From Planctomycetota bacterium (GTDB taxonomy: Bacteria > Planctomycetota > UBA1135 > UBA2386): a DNA stretch of 57,731 nt. A model generated the notes under the pieces. The model was not told the origin of the DNA, did not search any database, and saw only the letters and a list, made by a program, of their open reading frames with translations. Below, in pieces: positions 25,548 through 33,434 of the stretch. The DNA lies in NCBI GenBank assembly GCA_020848735.1, contig JADLHO010000045.1:1-57731 (forward strand), written 5' to 3'. The first letter of the stretch is position 1. Each line of letters opens with the position of its first letter. Made by a program: the position numbers and the translations under genes.

Positions 25548-26714
25548 ATGATCACCAGGACGCGCTTTTCGAACTTCAAGCTGCTGCGCGACGTCGAGAT
25601 CAAGCTCGACCAGCTGAACGTCATCGTGGGCGCCAATGGAGTCGGGAAGAGCTCGGTGCTCGAGGGACTGGGGAGCATCCTGAGTGTTGCCGGGAGGGCT
25701 GCCGAAACCCACTCGCCGAGCGCTCTGGCGCCGCTCCATTTCACCGGCGACCGCGCGCCCGAGGCCCTGACCTCGACCGGGGCCTCACAGGGTTTCGGAA
25801 TCGAAGTCGAGACCGACACCACGGTCCGCTACCGCATCCAGCATCGGCGCGGCGCCAAGAACGCCTTCAACCAGTTCGATCACGAGCTGAAGCTCGACGC
25901 GAAGCGAGAACCGATCCGCTTCCCGGCAACTCCCGATGACGCCGTCGGGCAGTGGACCGCCTCCGAGCAGGACTTCTTCGACCGACTCACGATCTGCGGC
26001 CTCAGCTCTTTCGCCCGCCTGCGCCTCGACGCTCACGCCGTCCAGCGACCCCATCACTCCAACAACGCCGAGCTGAGACTGGCCGAAGGCGGCAGCGGCC
26101 TGCCGTGGATCCTGCAGCGGATCCTCACTTCGCGCGACGGCACCTTCGAGCGCCTGGAGGCCGCGATCGCCGAGGTGCTCCCCGAGTTCAAGCGGATGCG
26201 AACCCGGCAGCAGACGATCCAGATCGAGGATTCGCTGCCGATCCGGATCGGCGAGACAGATCACCTCGTCCCGCAGTCCCGCGAGGTCATCGGCGCCAGG
26301 CTCGAAGTGGAGTGGGGCAAGGTCGGCTGGATCCGCGCCGAGCAGCTCTCCGAGGGCACCTTGCTCGTGATCAGCCTCCTGACCGCGCTCCACGACTCGC
26401 CCCCGAAGATCATCCTGATCGACGACCTCGACCGCGGACTCCACCCCAGCGCGCAGGTTGCCCTGGTGACCGCTCTCAAGAAGGTCCTGGCCGCGCAGCC
26501 CACGCTCCAGGTCCTCGCCACGACCCACTCCCCGTACGTCGTCGATGCGATCGATGCGGAGCGAGTCCTCGTCGCGAGCTGTCCGGACGGCAACGCCGCG
26601 CGGATCCGCAGGCTCTCGGACAACCCCGATTGGGTCAGTCGCAAGGCCTACTTCAGTCCGGGCGAGTTCTGGAGCGCCGTCGGCGAGGGCTGGGTCGGAG
26701 AGCGCACGACGTGA
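25548..26714 (+). CDS. ABC-type AAA ATPase, OLD-like, of a two-gene putative defence pair
   Basis: The 388-residue protein has Walker A GANGVGKS at residues 28-35 and the N-terminal strand FSNFKLLRDVEIKLDQLNVI typical of the RecF/OLD/AAA_21 group. It has an ABC-like signature AEQLSEGTLL, Walker B KIILIDDLDRGLHPSAQ with Asp in place of the usual Glu, and ATTHSPYVVDAI as the switch region. GAGG lies seven bases before the ATG. The stop overlaps the next gene as GTGA. Known: such ATPases often sit beside TOPRIM-type nucleases in defence islands (OLD, PARIS, Gabija relatives). The role here is inferred from that pairing. Confidence 0.82.
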   Translation: MITRTRFSNFKLLRDVEIKLDQLNVIVGANGVGKSSVLEGLGSILSVAGRAAETHSPSALAPLHFTGDRAPEALTSTGASQGFGIEVETDTTVRYRIQHRRGAKNAFNQFDHELKLDAKREPIRFPATPDDAVGQWTASEQDFFDRLTICGLSSFARLRLDAHAVQRPHHSNNAELRLAEGGSGLPWILQRILTSRDGTFERLEAAIAEVLPEFKRMRTRQQTIQIEDSLPIRIGETDHLVPQSREVIGARLEVEWGKVGWIRAEQLSEGTLLVISLLTALHDSPPKIILIDDLDRGLHPSAQVALVTALKKVLAAQPTLQVLATTHSPYVVDAIDAERVLVASCPDGNAARIRRLSDNPDWVSRKAYFSPGEFWSAVGEGWVGERTT

Positions 26715-27460
26715 TCTCCATCGCGGTCCTGGCCGAGGACGAACTCGGCTTCCGCCTGGTGGATCACCTGACGGACCAGGTCATGCTCGAGATCGACTGG
26801 GTCGAGCGGGACTCACTGGGGCAGCTTCGAAGCTGGTGGGCGGCTCCGGACGAAGGCGATCAGCGCATCCGCTGGACGAGCATCGATCGGCTCTTCAAGA
26901 AGACCTTCGGCGATCGCGCCAGGCTGCACACGAAGTGGGGCGCTCCGACCGCGCTCGACGAAGTCCAGCTCCGGAAGTTCTTCCTGCTGCTCCAGATCAG
27001 CGAGCAAGCGCCAGCGCTGGCGATCGTCGCGCGTGACACCGATCACCGCGATCGAAAGACGGCGGACGGAGGTCGGTACGCGGGTCTCCGCGCCGCACGC
27101 GAGATCTCCCGCTGGAGCTTCGCGATCGTCGGCGCCTTCGCCGTCCCTGCGGCAGAGGCCTGGTTGATCTGCTCGTGGTGCCCCGCGAACGAACCGGAGC
27201 GGCGGACGCTCGCGCTGCTCCGCCAGGAACTCGGTCTCGATCCGGTGCGTGCTTCCCACGAACTGGAGTCGACCGGCGCGAAGAAGCGACACTGCAAGTC
27301 TGTCCTGGGTCGCCTCGAGTCCGACGGCCGCAGCGCCTGGGATGCGTTTGCAGGGATGACAGCTCGCGACCTCGAGGCCGAAGGAGAGCACAACGGCCTC
27401 ACCGATTTCATCCGCGAGGTACGCGCCGAGCTGCACCGGCGCCTCGGTGCAGCTCCCTGA
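26711..27460 (+). CDS. TOPRIM/RloB-like partner of the AAA ATPase
   Basis: The 249-residue protein starts at a GTG inside the overlap GTGA with the ATPase stop. Seen: ISIAVLAEDELGFRLVDHL at the start, ALAIVARDTDHRDRK in the middle and FAVPAAEAWLICSW after it. An early acidic Glu, a later D-x-D and a PxxEAW motif match the pattern of the DUF4276/RloB-like proteins, thought to have a TOPRIM-type acidic active site (here E9/E11, D109/D111, E149). Inference: the effector, probably a nuclease, of a two-gene system controlled by the ATPase. Confidence 0.6.
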   Translation: MISIAVLAEDELGFRLVDHLTDQVMLEIDWVERDSLGQLRSWWAAPDEGDQRIRWTSIDRLFKKTFGDRARLHTKWGAPTALDEVQLRKFFLLLQISEQAPALAIVARDTDHRDRKTADGGRYAGLRAAREISRWSFAIVGAFAVPAAEAWLICSWCPANEPERRTLALLRQELGLDPVRASHELESTGAKKRHCKSVLGRLESDGRSAWDAFAGMTARDLEAEGEHNGLTDFIREVRAELHRRLGAAP

Positions 27461-27461
27461 T

Positions 27462-28340
27462 TCACGAAGCGGTGTGATCGGTCCTCACGCCCATCCCCAC
27501 CCACCACGCCATCGTGTAGCGCGCGTTCAGTTCGCCGAGCGGCTGGAAGCGAAGTCGGCCGGACTCGTCGCGCCAGCGGTAGGCGTCGATGCCGAAGGGG
27601 CCGAAGTAGCCGGCGGCGTGCAACGCGGTTGCGCAGCGCGACAGCGCGTCGCGGAGTGCGGCCTCCTCGGCTTCACCCAGCTCGCCCTCGCGCGCCTCAC
27701 GCGCGCCGGTGAACGCGCCGTCGGCGTCGGCGCGAAAGCACACCGGTGCGCCCGACACGAGGCGGCCGCGTTCGTCGAGACGGGCGTGGAGCGAGAACTC
27801 CGCCTCGATCGCGACGAAGGGCTCGACGAGCAATCCGCCGCCCGCGCCGTCGAACGATGCGGCGAGCCAGGTGCGCGCCGCGTCGTCGAGTCCTTCCGGC
27901 ACGAGGCGCTTGCGGAGTCGCCCCGCGAAGCCGAGCGCGCGCTTGCAGAGCCAGGCTCGCGCCGGTGCCTGCGCGAAGACGGCCGCGCAGTCGTCGAGGC
28001 TCGTGCAGAAACCGGCACCCGGCAGCAGCGGTCCGAGCGCCGCGGCGAACGCGCGGTGGTTGACGCGCCGCAGGATCTCCGGCGACGGCGCGGGAAGGCT
28101 CAGCCCGAGCTCGCGCAGCAGAGCGCACGCACTCGGTGTCGGACACCACGCATCGCCGGCCCGGAACCGCGCGTCGCGCGGCAGGTCGGCACGCGTCACG
28201 ATCGCGAGGCCGGGCACCGCGGGCAGCCGTGAGCGGATCGAGGCCACCATGCGGGCGCTGCGGCGATACGCAGCGTCGGCGAGCTCGAGCTCCGCGTCGA
28301 GGTTGGCGACGAAGACGCGCAGTCCCGGCCCTGCCGTCAC
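27462..28340 (-). CDS. ATP-grasp-like protein
   Basis: The 292-residue protein starts at a GTG that overlaps the DUF455 stop (GTGA). A Rossmann-like N-terminus (LRVFVANLDAELELADAAY) precedes the ATP-grasp-like middle and end: WLCKRALGFAGRLRKR, LLVEPFVAIEAEFSLHARLD, PFGIDAYRWRD and QPLGELNARYTMAWW, with the Glu/Asp/Asn of the metal site. Such proteins join a carboxylate to an amine or thiol using ATP. The product is unknown. It is the last gene of a three-gene operon. Confidence 0.65.
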   Translation of the reverse strand: MTAGPGLRVFVANLDAELELADAAYRRSARMVASIRSRLPAVPGLAIVTRADLPRDARFRAGDAWCPTPSACALLRELGLSLPAPSPEILRRVNHRAFAAALGPLLPGAGFCTSLDDCAAVFAQAPARAWLCKRALGFAGRLRKRLVPEGLDDAARTWLAASFDGAGGGLLVEPFVAIEAEFSLHARLDERGRLVSGAPVCFRADADGAFTGAREAREGELGEAEEAALRDALSRCATALHAAGYFGPFGIDAYRWRDESGRLRFQPLGELNARYTMAWWVGMGVRTDHTAS

Positions 28341-29128
28341 TGCGGCGGACCCTCCCAGGCCGCGAGTGCATCGAGGAACTCCGCATCGAGACCCGCTGCC
28401 GCGCGCGCGGTGCGGTTGATCGTCCTGCCGCGCATCATCGTCGGTGTGAGCGGCGCCACGAGCTCGCGACGCCAACGATCGAAGGAGAGCCCGCCGGTCC
28501 AGGTCGCGAACCACTGCGCTGCGAAGCGCACGTGTTCGATCTCGTCGCGCTCCACCATGCGTTGCACGGCGGCGCTCTCGTCGTCGCCGACGGCCAGGAA
28601 CTCTTCGGCACAGCGCGCGGCGTGGTCGAGGTTGCCACCTTCGAGTCCGAGTCCGACGAGCGCGGCGAATTGGAGGGGCGTGCGGCAGTCCGGCACGCGC
28701 TGCCAGAACCAATCGCGCACGGGATGGGCGCCGAAGCGTGAACCCAGATCGACGAGACGCCGCGCATAGGCGCGGAGATGCCTCAGCTCGTCGAGGCAGA
28801 GCCGCAGCAATCCGGCGCGGAAGTCCCGCGGCGCGTCCGCGAACGCGAGGATCGCCCACGCGAAGAGCTCGGCGGCCTGGAGTTCGTGGTGTGCCATCGC
28901 GTGCAGCTGCCGCGCGCGCTTGTGCGGATCGCGCAGCTCGCCGCGGCGCAGCGAGCGCGGGCTCCTGGCGACCACGACGAGCTCCGTGGGCCGACCCGGC
29001 GCTGCGATGCGCTCGATGCGCGGCCGCTCGTCGAAGTCCGCCGGCGGCGGAGGCGGCGCGAGCTTGTCGGCGAGCTGCGTCGTGGTGACGAGGTGACGCG
29101 CCCAGTCCTCGATCGTCGTCGCGCTCAT
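28337..29128 (-). CDS. DUF455 ferritin-like protein
   Basis: The 263-residue protein shows the two-helix-pair pattern of DUF455: MAHHELQAAELFAWAILAF, LCLDELRHLRAYARRL and MVERDEIEHVRFAAQWF. The ExxH and E-containing motifs are suited to a di-iron site. Members are uncharacterised; some resemble di-iron oxygenases such as MiaE. The ATG at 29128 overlaps the upstream stop as ATGA and the stop overlaps the ATP-grasp-like gene, so all three are coupled. Confidence 0.8.
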   Translation of the reverse strand: MSATTIEDWARHLVTTTQLADKLAPPPPPADFDERPRIERIAAPGRPTELVVVARSPRSLRRGELRDPHKRARQLHAMAHHELQAAELFAWAILAFADAPRDFRAGLLRLCLDELRHLRAYARRLVDLGSRFGAHPVRDWFWQRVPDCRTPLQFAALVGLGLEGGNLDHAARCAEEFLAVGDDESAAVQRMVERDEIEHVRFAAQWFATWTGGLSFDRWRRELVAPLTPTMMRGRTINRTARAAAGLDAEFLDALAAWEGPPQ

Positions 29129-30984
29129 CGCGTCACGACCCGCACGAGGAGCTCGCCATCGACGCGCAGCCGGACGAGGTTCCTGCCGGGAACGAGCTCG
29201 AACTCGCTGCGCAGGCCTTCACCGGCCTCGCCCTCGCCACGCCACGACACGCAGCGGATCGCCACGCGACCGGGCAGCAGGGCGTCGAGCGCGCGCGCGT
29301 GCGTGGTCGCGCCCGCGCGCCAAGGCAGTCCGGCGATCTCCGCGAAGCCGCCGTCGACCATCGGCATCGCGAGCGGCAACGGCTGCGCATCGCCGTCGGC
29401 ACGCTCGAGGTGCGCACGCGCGCGGAGCACCGCGAAGCCGTCGAGACGACCCTCGAAGTACTCCGGCTCCGCGCCGCTGCGCGCCGACGGCGCGTTCTCG
29501 ATCTCGAACTCGAGCGCCGCGCCGCGTTGGAAGCGCAGCTCGCGCGTCACCGTCTCCCCGGGCGCGAGCGCGAGATCGAGGTCCTGGGGCAACCACTCGT
29601 CGCTGCGCGGCCGCGCGCCGGCGACCAGCGGCTCCGCGAGCGCACGGAGCCGCCAGTTCGAAGCCGGCACGGTCAACGCGCCGCCGTCGGGCAACGCGAA
29701 GTGGCCGGCGCCGAGATCGACGTGCCCCTCGGGCACGAACGCGACTCCGCCCGGCGAGCCGAGGCGCACGAGCACGCGCGCGAGCGGCGCACCGAGCTCC
29801 GTCGTGGCCCGCAGGACGAGCGTGGCCGGTGCCCCCCGATCCGCACCCACCTCGAGTTCGAACACCGCGACGTCGCGCGGCACCAAGGCGCCGGCGCGCG
29901 CGCGCCGCGGCCCGTCCTCGATCTCGCCGATCACGAAGCAACCCGGCGCCACCCAGAAACTCGCGCGTTCCCCGCGGAGGCGCAGCTCGCGCACCGCGGT
30001 CGCCGCCACGTCGCCCGGCTCGAGGGCCTGCCCCGCGGCGAAGCGCGCCTCGGCGAGGCCGGCCATCGCCTCGGCGAACACGTGCAACACGAAGCCGTCG
30101 GCAGCGAGCGGCCGACCGTCGCGACCGCGCGCGACGACGTCGACGCGCGTCCACGGCACGGCGATCGTCGCGGGCGGCGCGCCGGTCGCGAGCGTCGGCC
30201 GATCCTCGACCGCCTCGACGAGGAAGCCGGCGGGGTTCCCGCGCGGCGCCACGTCGACCTCGAAGGTCCCCGGGCGCAGACCACGCGCGACGAAGCTGCC
30301 GTCGTCGGCCGTGCGCACCTCGCTGTCGTCGCGACCGGCGCGCCACTCGGGCAGGGTCGGGCGGTCGGCGTCGATGCGCACGAGCAGGACCGGGTGATCC
30401 GGCACGGGCCTGGCGCCGGGACCGAACACGCGACCCGCGACCGTGCCGAGCGCGTGCGTCGCACGCAGCTCGACGAGGACGATCTCCCCGGGCGCCGGCC
30501 GCGCGACCCGGCGCGGCTCCGCGATCCCGTGCTCGGGCAGATGCGCGGCGACGCGGAACGACGCCGGCGGCACCTCGCCGTCCAACCCCATCGGGAAGAG
30601 GAAGCGACCCTGCGCATCGCTCGTGCGCCGGTCGATCGCATCCTCCTCGTCGGGCAGGAGCAGCCACACGAGCGCCCCGGCCTGCGGCCGTCCATCCGGA
30701 GCGAGCACCACGCCCGCGATCGCGCGATCCGCGCTCGTCTCCGCGAGCAGCGCGCGGAACGCCTCGCGCTGGAGTGGTTCGCGGACCGGGTCCTGCGCGC
30801 GCTCGCCGGGATTGGCATCCACGGTCGATCCGGCGCGGACCGGGTCCTGCGCGCGCAGCTCCGGCCCGCCGGCCGCGGGCAGGTCGGGCGGCGCCTCGCC
30901 GGACCCACCACCGCTCGAGATCCAGACCGCGGTGAGAACGAGCACCACGACGAGGACGATCAGGAGAGCGACGCCGCTGCGCAT
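29125..30984 (-). CDS. Membrane-anchored carboxypeptidase-regulatory-like domain protein
   Basis: The 619-residue protein has an uncleaved-looking N-terminal helix (ALLIVLVVVLVLTAVWI), a Gly/Pro-rich linker with two AQDPVR copies, and then several beta-sandwich modules. These resemble carboxypeptidase regulatory-like domains, for example AIAGVVLAPDGRPQAGALVW, GTVAGRVFGPGARPVPDHPV and VRTADDGSFVARGLRPGTF. It is expected on the outer face of the membrane. Function is unknown. It is first in a coupled operon with DUF455 and ATP-grasp-like genes, which is an unusual combination. The divergent DinB-family gene starts within 10-46 nt. Confidence 0.7.
   Translation of the reverse strand: MRSGVALLIVLVVVLVLTAVWISSGGGSGEAPPDLPAAGGPELRAQDPVRAGSTVDANPGERAQDPVREPLQREAFRALLAETSADRAIAGVVLAPDGRPQAGALVWLLLPDEEDAIDRRTSDAQGRFLFPMGLDGEVPPASFRVAAHLPEHGIAEPRRVARPAPGEIVLVELRATHALGTVAGRVFGPGARPVPDHPVLLVRIDADRPTLPEWRAGRDDSEVRTADDGSFVARGLRPGTFEVDVAPRGNPAGFLVEAVEDRPTLATGAPPATIAVPWTRVDVVARGRDGRPLAADGFVLHVFAEAMAGLAEARFAAGQALEPGDVAATAVRELRLRGERASFWVAPGCFVIGEIEDGPRRARAGALVPRDVAVFELEVGADRGAPATLVLRATTELGAPLARVLVRLGSPGGVAFVPEGHVDLGAGHFALPDGGALTVPASNWRLRALAEPLVAGARPRSDEWLPQDLDLALAPGETVTRELRFQRGAALEFEIENAPSARSGAEPEYFEGRLDGFAVLRARAHLERADGDAQPLPLAMPMVDGGFAEIAGLPWRAGATTHARALDALLPGRVAIRCVSWRGEGEAGEGLRSEFELVPGRNLVRLRVDGELLVRVVTR
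30780..30856. repeat. 23-bp in-frame direct repeat
   Basis: A 23-base sequence beginning cgcggaccgggtcctg occurs at 30780-30802 and again at 30834-30856, 54 bases apart. In the minus-strand gene it encodes two copies of RAQDPVR, 18 residues apart, in the linker after the membrane anchor. A local duplication is the simplest origin. Confidence 0.8.
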
Positions 30985-30999
30985 CGACCCGGCATGCTA

Positions 31000-31575
31000 A
31001 TGCCGGACTCCTCCGCCGAGCCTCCGCACATGCCCGACGACGACGTGGTCGCGATCCTCACCGGCACGCCCGCACTGCTGCACGCGATGCTCGACACCGC
31101 AGCGTCCGATGCGATCGATCACCGCGCGCCGGGCGCCTGGTCCGTGCGCGAGGTCCTCGCCCACCTCATCCTCGGCGAGCGCAACGACTGGATCCCGCGC
31201 GTGCGCCACCTGCTCGCCCACGGCGAGACCCGACCCTTCGTCCCGTTCGTGCGCGAGGACTGGGGTGGACTGCCGCAGGCGGAGCTCGCGACCCTGCTCG
31301 CGACCTTCGCGGCGGAGCGTCAGGCGAACCTCGCCACACTGCGCGCTCTCGCGCTCGGGCCCGCGGAGCTCGCGCGCACGGGTCGTCATCCGAAGCTCGG
31401 GCGCGTGACCCTGGGCGAGCTCCTCACGACCTGGGCCGTCCACGACCTCACGCACGTCGATCAGCTCGTCCGTCTGCGCGCGCAGCGGCTCGCCGCCGCC
31501 ACGGGCCCTTGGAACCACCCCGAGTACCTCGGCGTGCTCTGGCGCGACAAGCCCGCGGCGCACGGTTCGTCCTGA
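31000..31575 (+). CDS. DinB-family protein
   Basis: The 191-residue protein shows the four-helix DinB/YfiT pattern: GAWSVREVLAHLILGERND with the first metal-ligand His, and a final WAVHDLTHVDQLVRLR with HxxxH. Members bind a metal and some act as thiol-dependent transferases; the function here is unknown. Start choice is uncertain: ATGs at 30994, 31000 and 31030 are in frame, and the last gives MPDDDVVAILTGTP, a common family beginning. The divergent operon starts only 15-45 nt upstream. Confidence 0.8.
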   Translation: MPDSSAEPPHMPDDDVVAILTGTPALLHAMLDTAASDAIDHRAPGAWSVREVLAHLILGERNDWIPRVRHLLAHGETRPFVPFVREDWGGLPQAELATLLATFAAERQANLATLRALALGPAELARTGRHPKLGRVTLGELLTTWAVHDLTHVDQLVRLRAQRLAAATGPWNHPEYLGVLWRDKPAAHGSS

Positions 31576-31627
31576 TGCGGACCGCGCGTAAGCTCGGCGC
31601 GATGCACCGGTCCGCGCCTGTCTCGGC

Positions 31628-33424
31628 ATGAGCGAGTTCCTCGTCGTCGTCGGTGAGGGCTCGCGTGCCGAGAGCTGGTTCGAGCGCGGCGTGCGCGCGG
31701 CCGAGCGCGCGGGAGCCGGTGCACCGGGTCGGGAGATCCGCGGCCCGCGCGTGCGGGTCGCGGCCTGGCCCCGGCGCGCGAAGCCGGGACTCGCCGCGGC
31801 GAGCTCCGGCCGGCGCTGGCTGATCGCCAGCGGCAGCTGGTTCGCCGACGACGGCACGCAGGTCGGTGACGAGGCGGCGCTGCTGCGCGCCCTGGCCGAT
31901 CGCGGTGCGGAAGCGGTGGCATCCGGACTCGAGGGCTTCTTCGCGCTGGCCGTCGGCGACGAACGCGAGGCGACGATCGTGACGGAGCCGATCGGAAGCC
32001 GCCACGTGTACGTGCGCGACGGCGACGGCGTGACGGCCGCCGGCACCTCGGCGCTCGTGCTCGCCGCGCTCGACGACACCGCGCTCGATCCGATCGGCTG
32101 TCAGGAGTTCCTCGCGACGGGCGTGATGTACGAGGACCGCACGCCGTACGCCGCGGTGCGCGCGCTGCCGCCCGCGTCCATCGTGGCGCTCGACGCCGGT
32201 CGCTGGCGCGTGAGCGCGCGCAGCTGGTCGATCCGTCGGCTCCAGCCCGAGACGCTCGACGCGGGTGAGGCCGTCGAGGCCTTCGGCAGCGCGATGCTCG
32301 CGGTCGGCCGCCGCCTCGCACGCGCGTTCGCACGCCCCGTGGCGGACCTCACCGCCGGCTGGGACTCCCGCATCCTCTGCGCCTTCCTGCGCGGCTCCGC
32401 CGTGTCGTTCGAGACCACGGTGACCGGCACCGCCGACGAGCCCGACGTCGTGCTCTCGACGCGCATCGCCCAGCGCCTCGGCCTGCAACACCGCGTGATC
32501 CCGTCGGGAGCGGCTCCCGACTTCGACGAGATCTCGCGTTCGCTCACGCTCACCGACGGTCTCTGCAATGCGCTCGGCTATGCGCGGGTGTACCGCGTGC
32601 ATCGCGAGCTCGCGCAGCGCTTCGACGCATCGCTCAACGGCTCGTTCGGCGAGGTCGCGCGCGGTTACTGGTGGGAGCTGCTGGGGCCCACGCCCGCCGC
32701 ATCCGCGCCGCTCGACGCGGAGCACATCGCGCGACGCCGCTATGCGGCAGGCGCGCCCGCGCTCGCGCTCTGGCCGACGGCGGAGCGGCTCGAGCCCGTG
32801 CCCCACTTCGCCGGCGTGCTGCGACGTCTCGACGGCGAGCTCGCCAGCGCACCGCTGGCATTCCGACTCGATCGCGCCTATCTGCGCATGCGCATGCGCT
32901 GCTGGCAGGGCCGCATCGCGAGCAGCACCGATCGCCTCTGGCCCTGTCTCTCCCCGCTGATCTTCCGCAGCGCGCTCGAGCCCCTGCTCCGCACGAAGGC
33001 CGACGTGCGGCTCCGCAACCGCTTCGCACGCCGCGTGCTCGCACGCTTCGCGCCCGATCTCGCGCGCCTCCCGCTCGAGAGCGGCGGCCCTGCATCGCCG
33101 ATGACGCCCTGGAACGCCTGGCGCTTCCTGCCCGAGGCCTTCGGCTTCGCGGGCAAGGTCGTGCGCAAGCTCACCGGGCAACGCACCTATGCGCGCACGC
33201 TGGAGGAGACCGCCGCGCCGCGCCTCGCGCTCTGGCGCGACGACCGTCTCCGCGACGCGCTCGATCCGCAGCGCATGGAGCTCGGTGCGCACGTCGATCG
33301 CGATGCATTGGCCGGGTTGCTCGCCGCGACGCGCGAGCCGGAGTTCGGGCACGAGCTCGTCTTCGGCAATCTGCTCGCGCTCGAACTCGGCCTGCGACGA
33401 CTGCGCACGCTGCGCCACGGCTGA
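31628..33424 (+). CDS. Asparagine-synthase-like protein lacking the glutaminase Cys
   Basis: The 598-residue protein has an N-terminal half resembling the Ntn/glutaminase-like fold of AsnB (GRRWLIASGSWFADDG, GLEGFFALAV). A synthetase domain follows with the PP-loop ADLTAGWDSRILCAFL at about residues 239-254. Position 2 is Ser, so the Cys nucleophile needed for glutamine hydrolysis is absent. Known: AsnB-like proteins without this Cys are common in biosynthetic and cell-surface gene sets and use other amines or act as lactam-forming enzymes. The product is unknown. The ATG at 31628 lies 52 nt after the DinB-family gene. Confidence 0.75.
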   Translation: MSEFLVVVGEGSRAESWFERGVRAAERAGAGAPGREIRGPRVRVAAWPRRAKPGLAAASSGRRWLIASGSWFADDGTQVGDEAALLRALADRGAEAVASGLEGFFALAVGDEREATIVTEPIGSRHVYVRDGDGVTAAGTSALVLAALDDTALDPIGCQEFLATGVMYEDRTPYAAVRALPPASIVALDAGRWRVSARSWSIRRLQPETLDAGEAVEAFGSAMLAVGRRLARAFARPVADLTAGWDSRILCAFLRGSAVSFETTVTGTADEPDVVLSTRIAQRLGLQHRVIPSGAAPDFDEISRSLTLTDGLCNALGYARVYRVHRELAQRFDASLNGSFGEVARGYWWELLGPTPAASAPLDAEHIARRRYAAGAPALALWPTAERLEPVPHFAGVLRRLDGELASAPLAFRLDRAYLRMRMRCWQGRIASSTDRLWPCLSPLIFRSALEPLLRTKADVRLRNRFARRVLARFAPDLARLPLESGGPASPMTPWNAWRFLPEAFGFAGKVVRKLTGQRTYARTLEETAAPRLALWRDDRLRDALDPQRMELGAHVDRDALAGLLAATREPEFGHELVFGNLLALELGLRRLRTLRHG

Positions 33425-33434
33425 GGTCCTGCGC

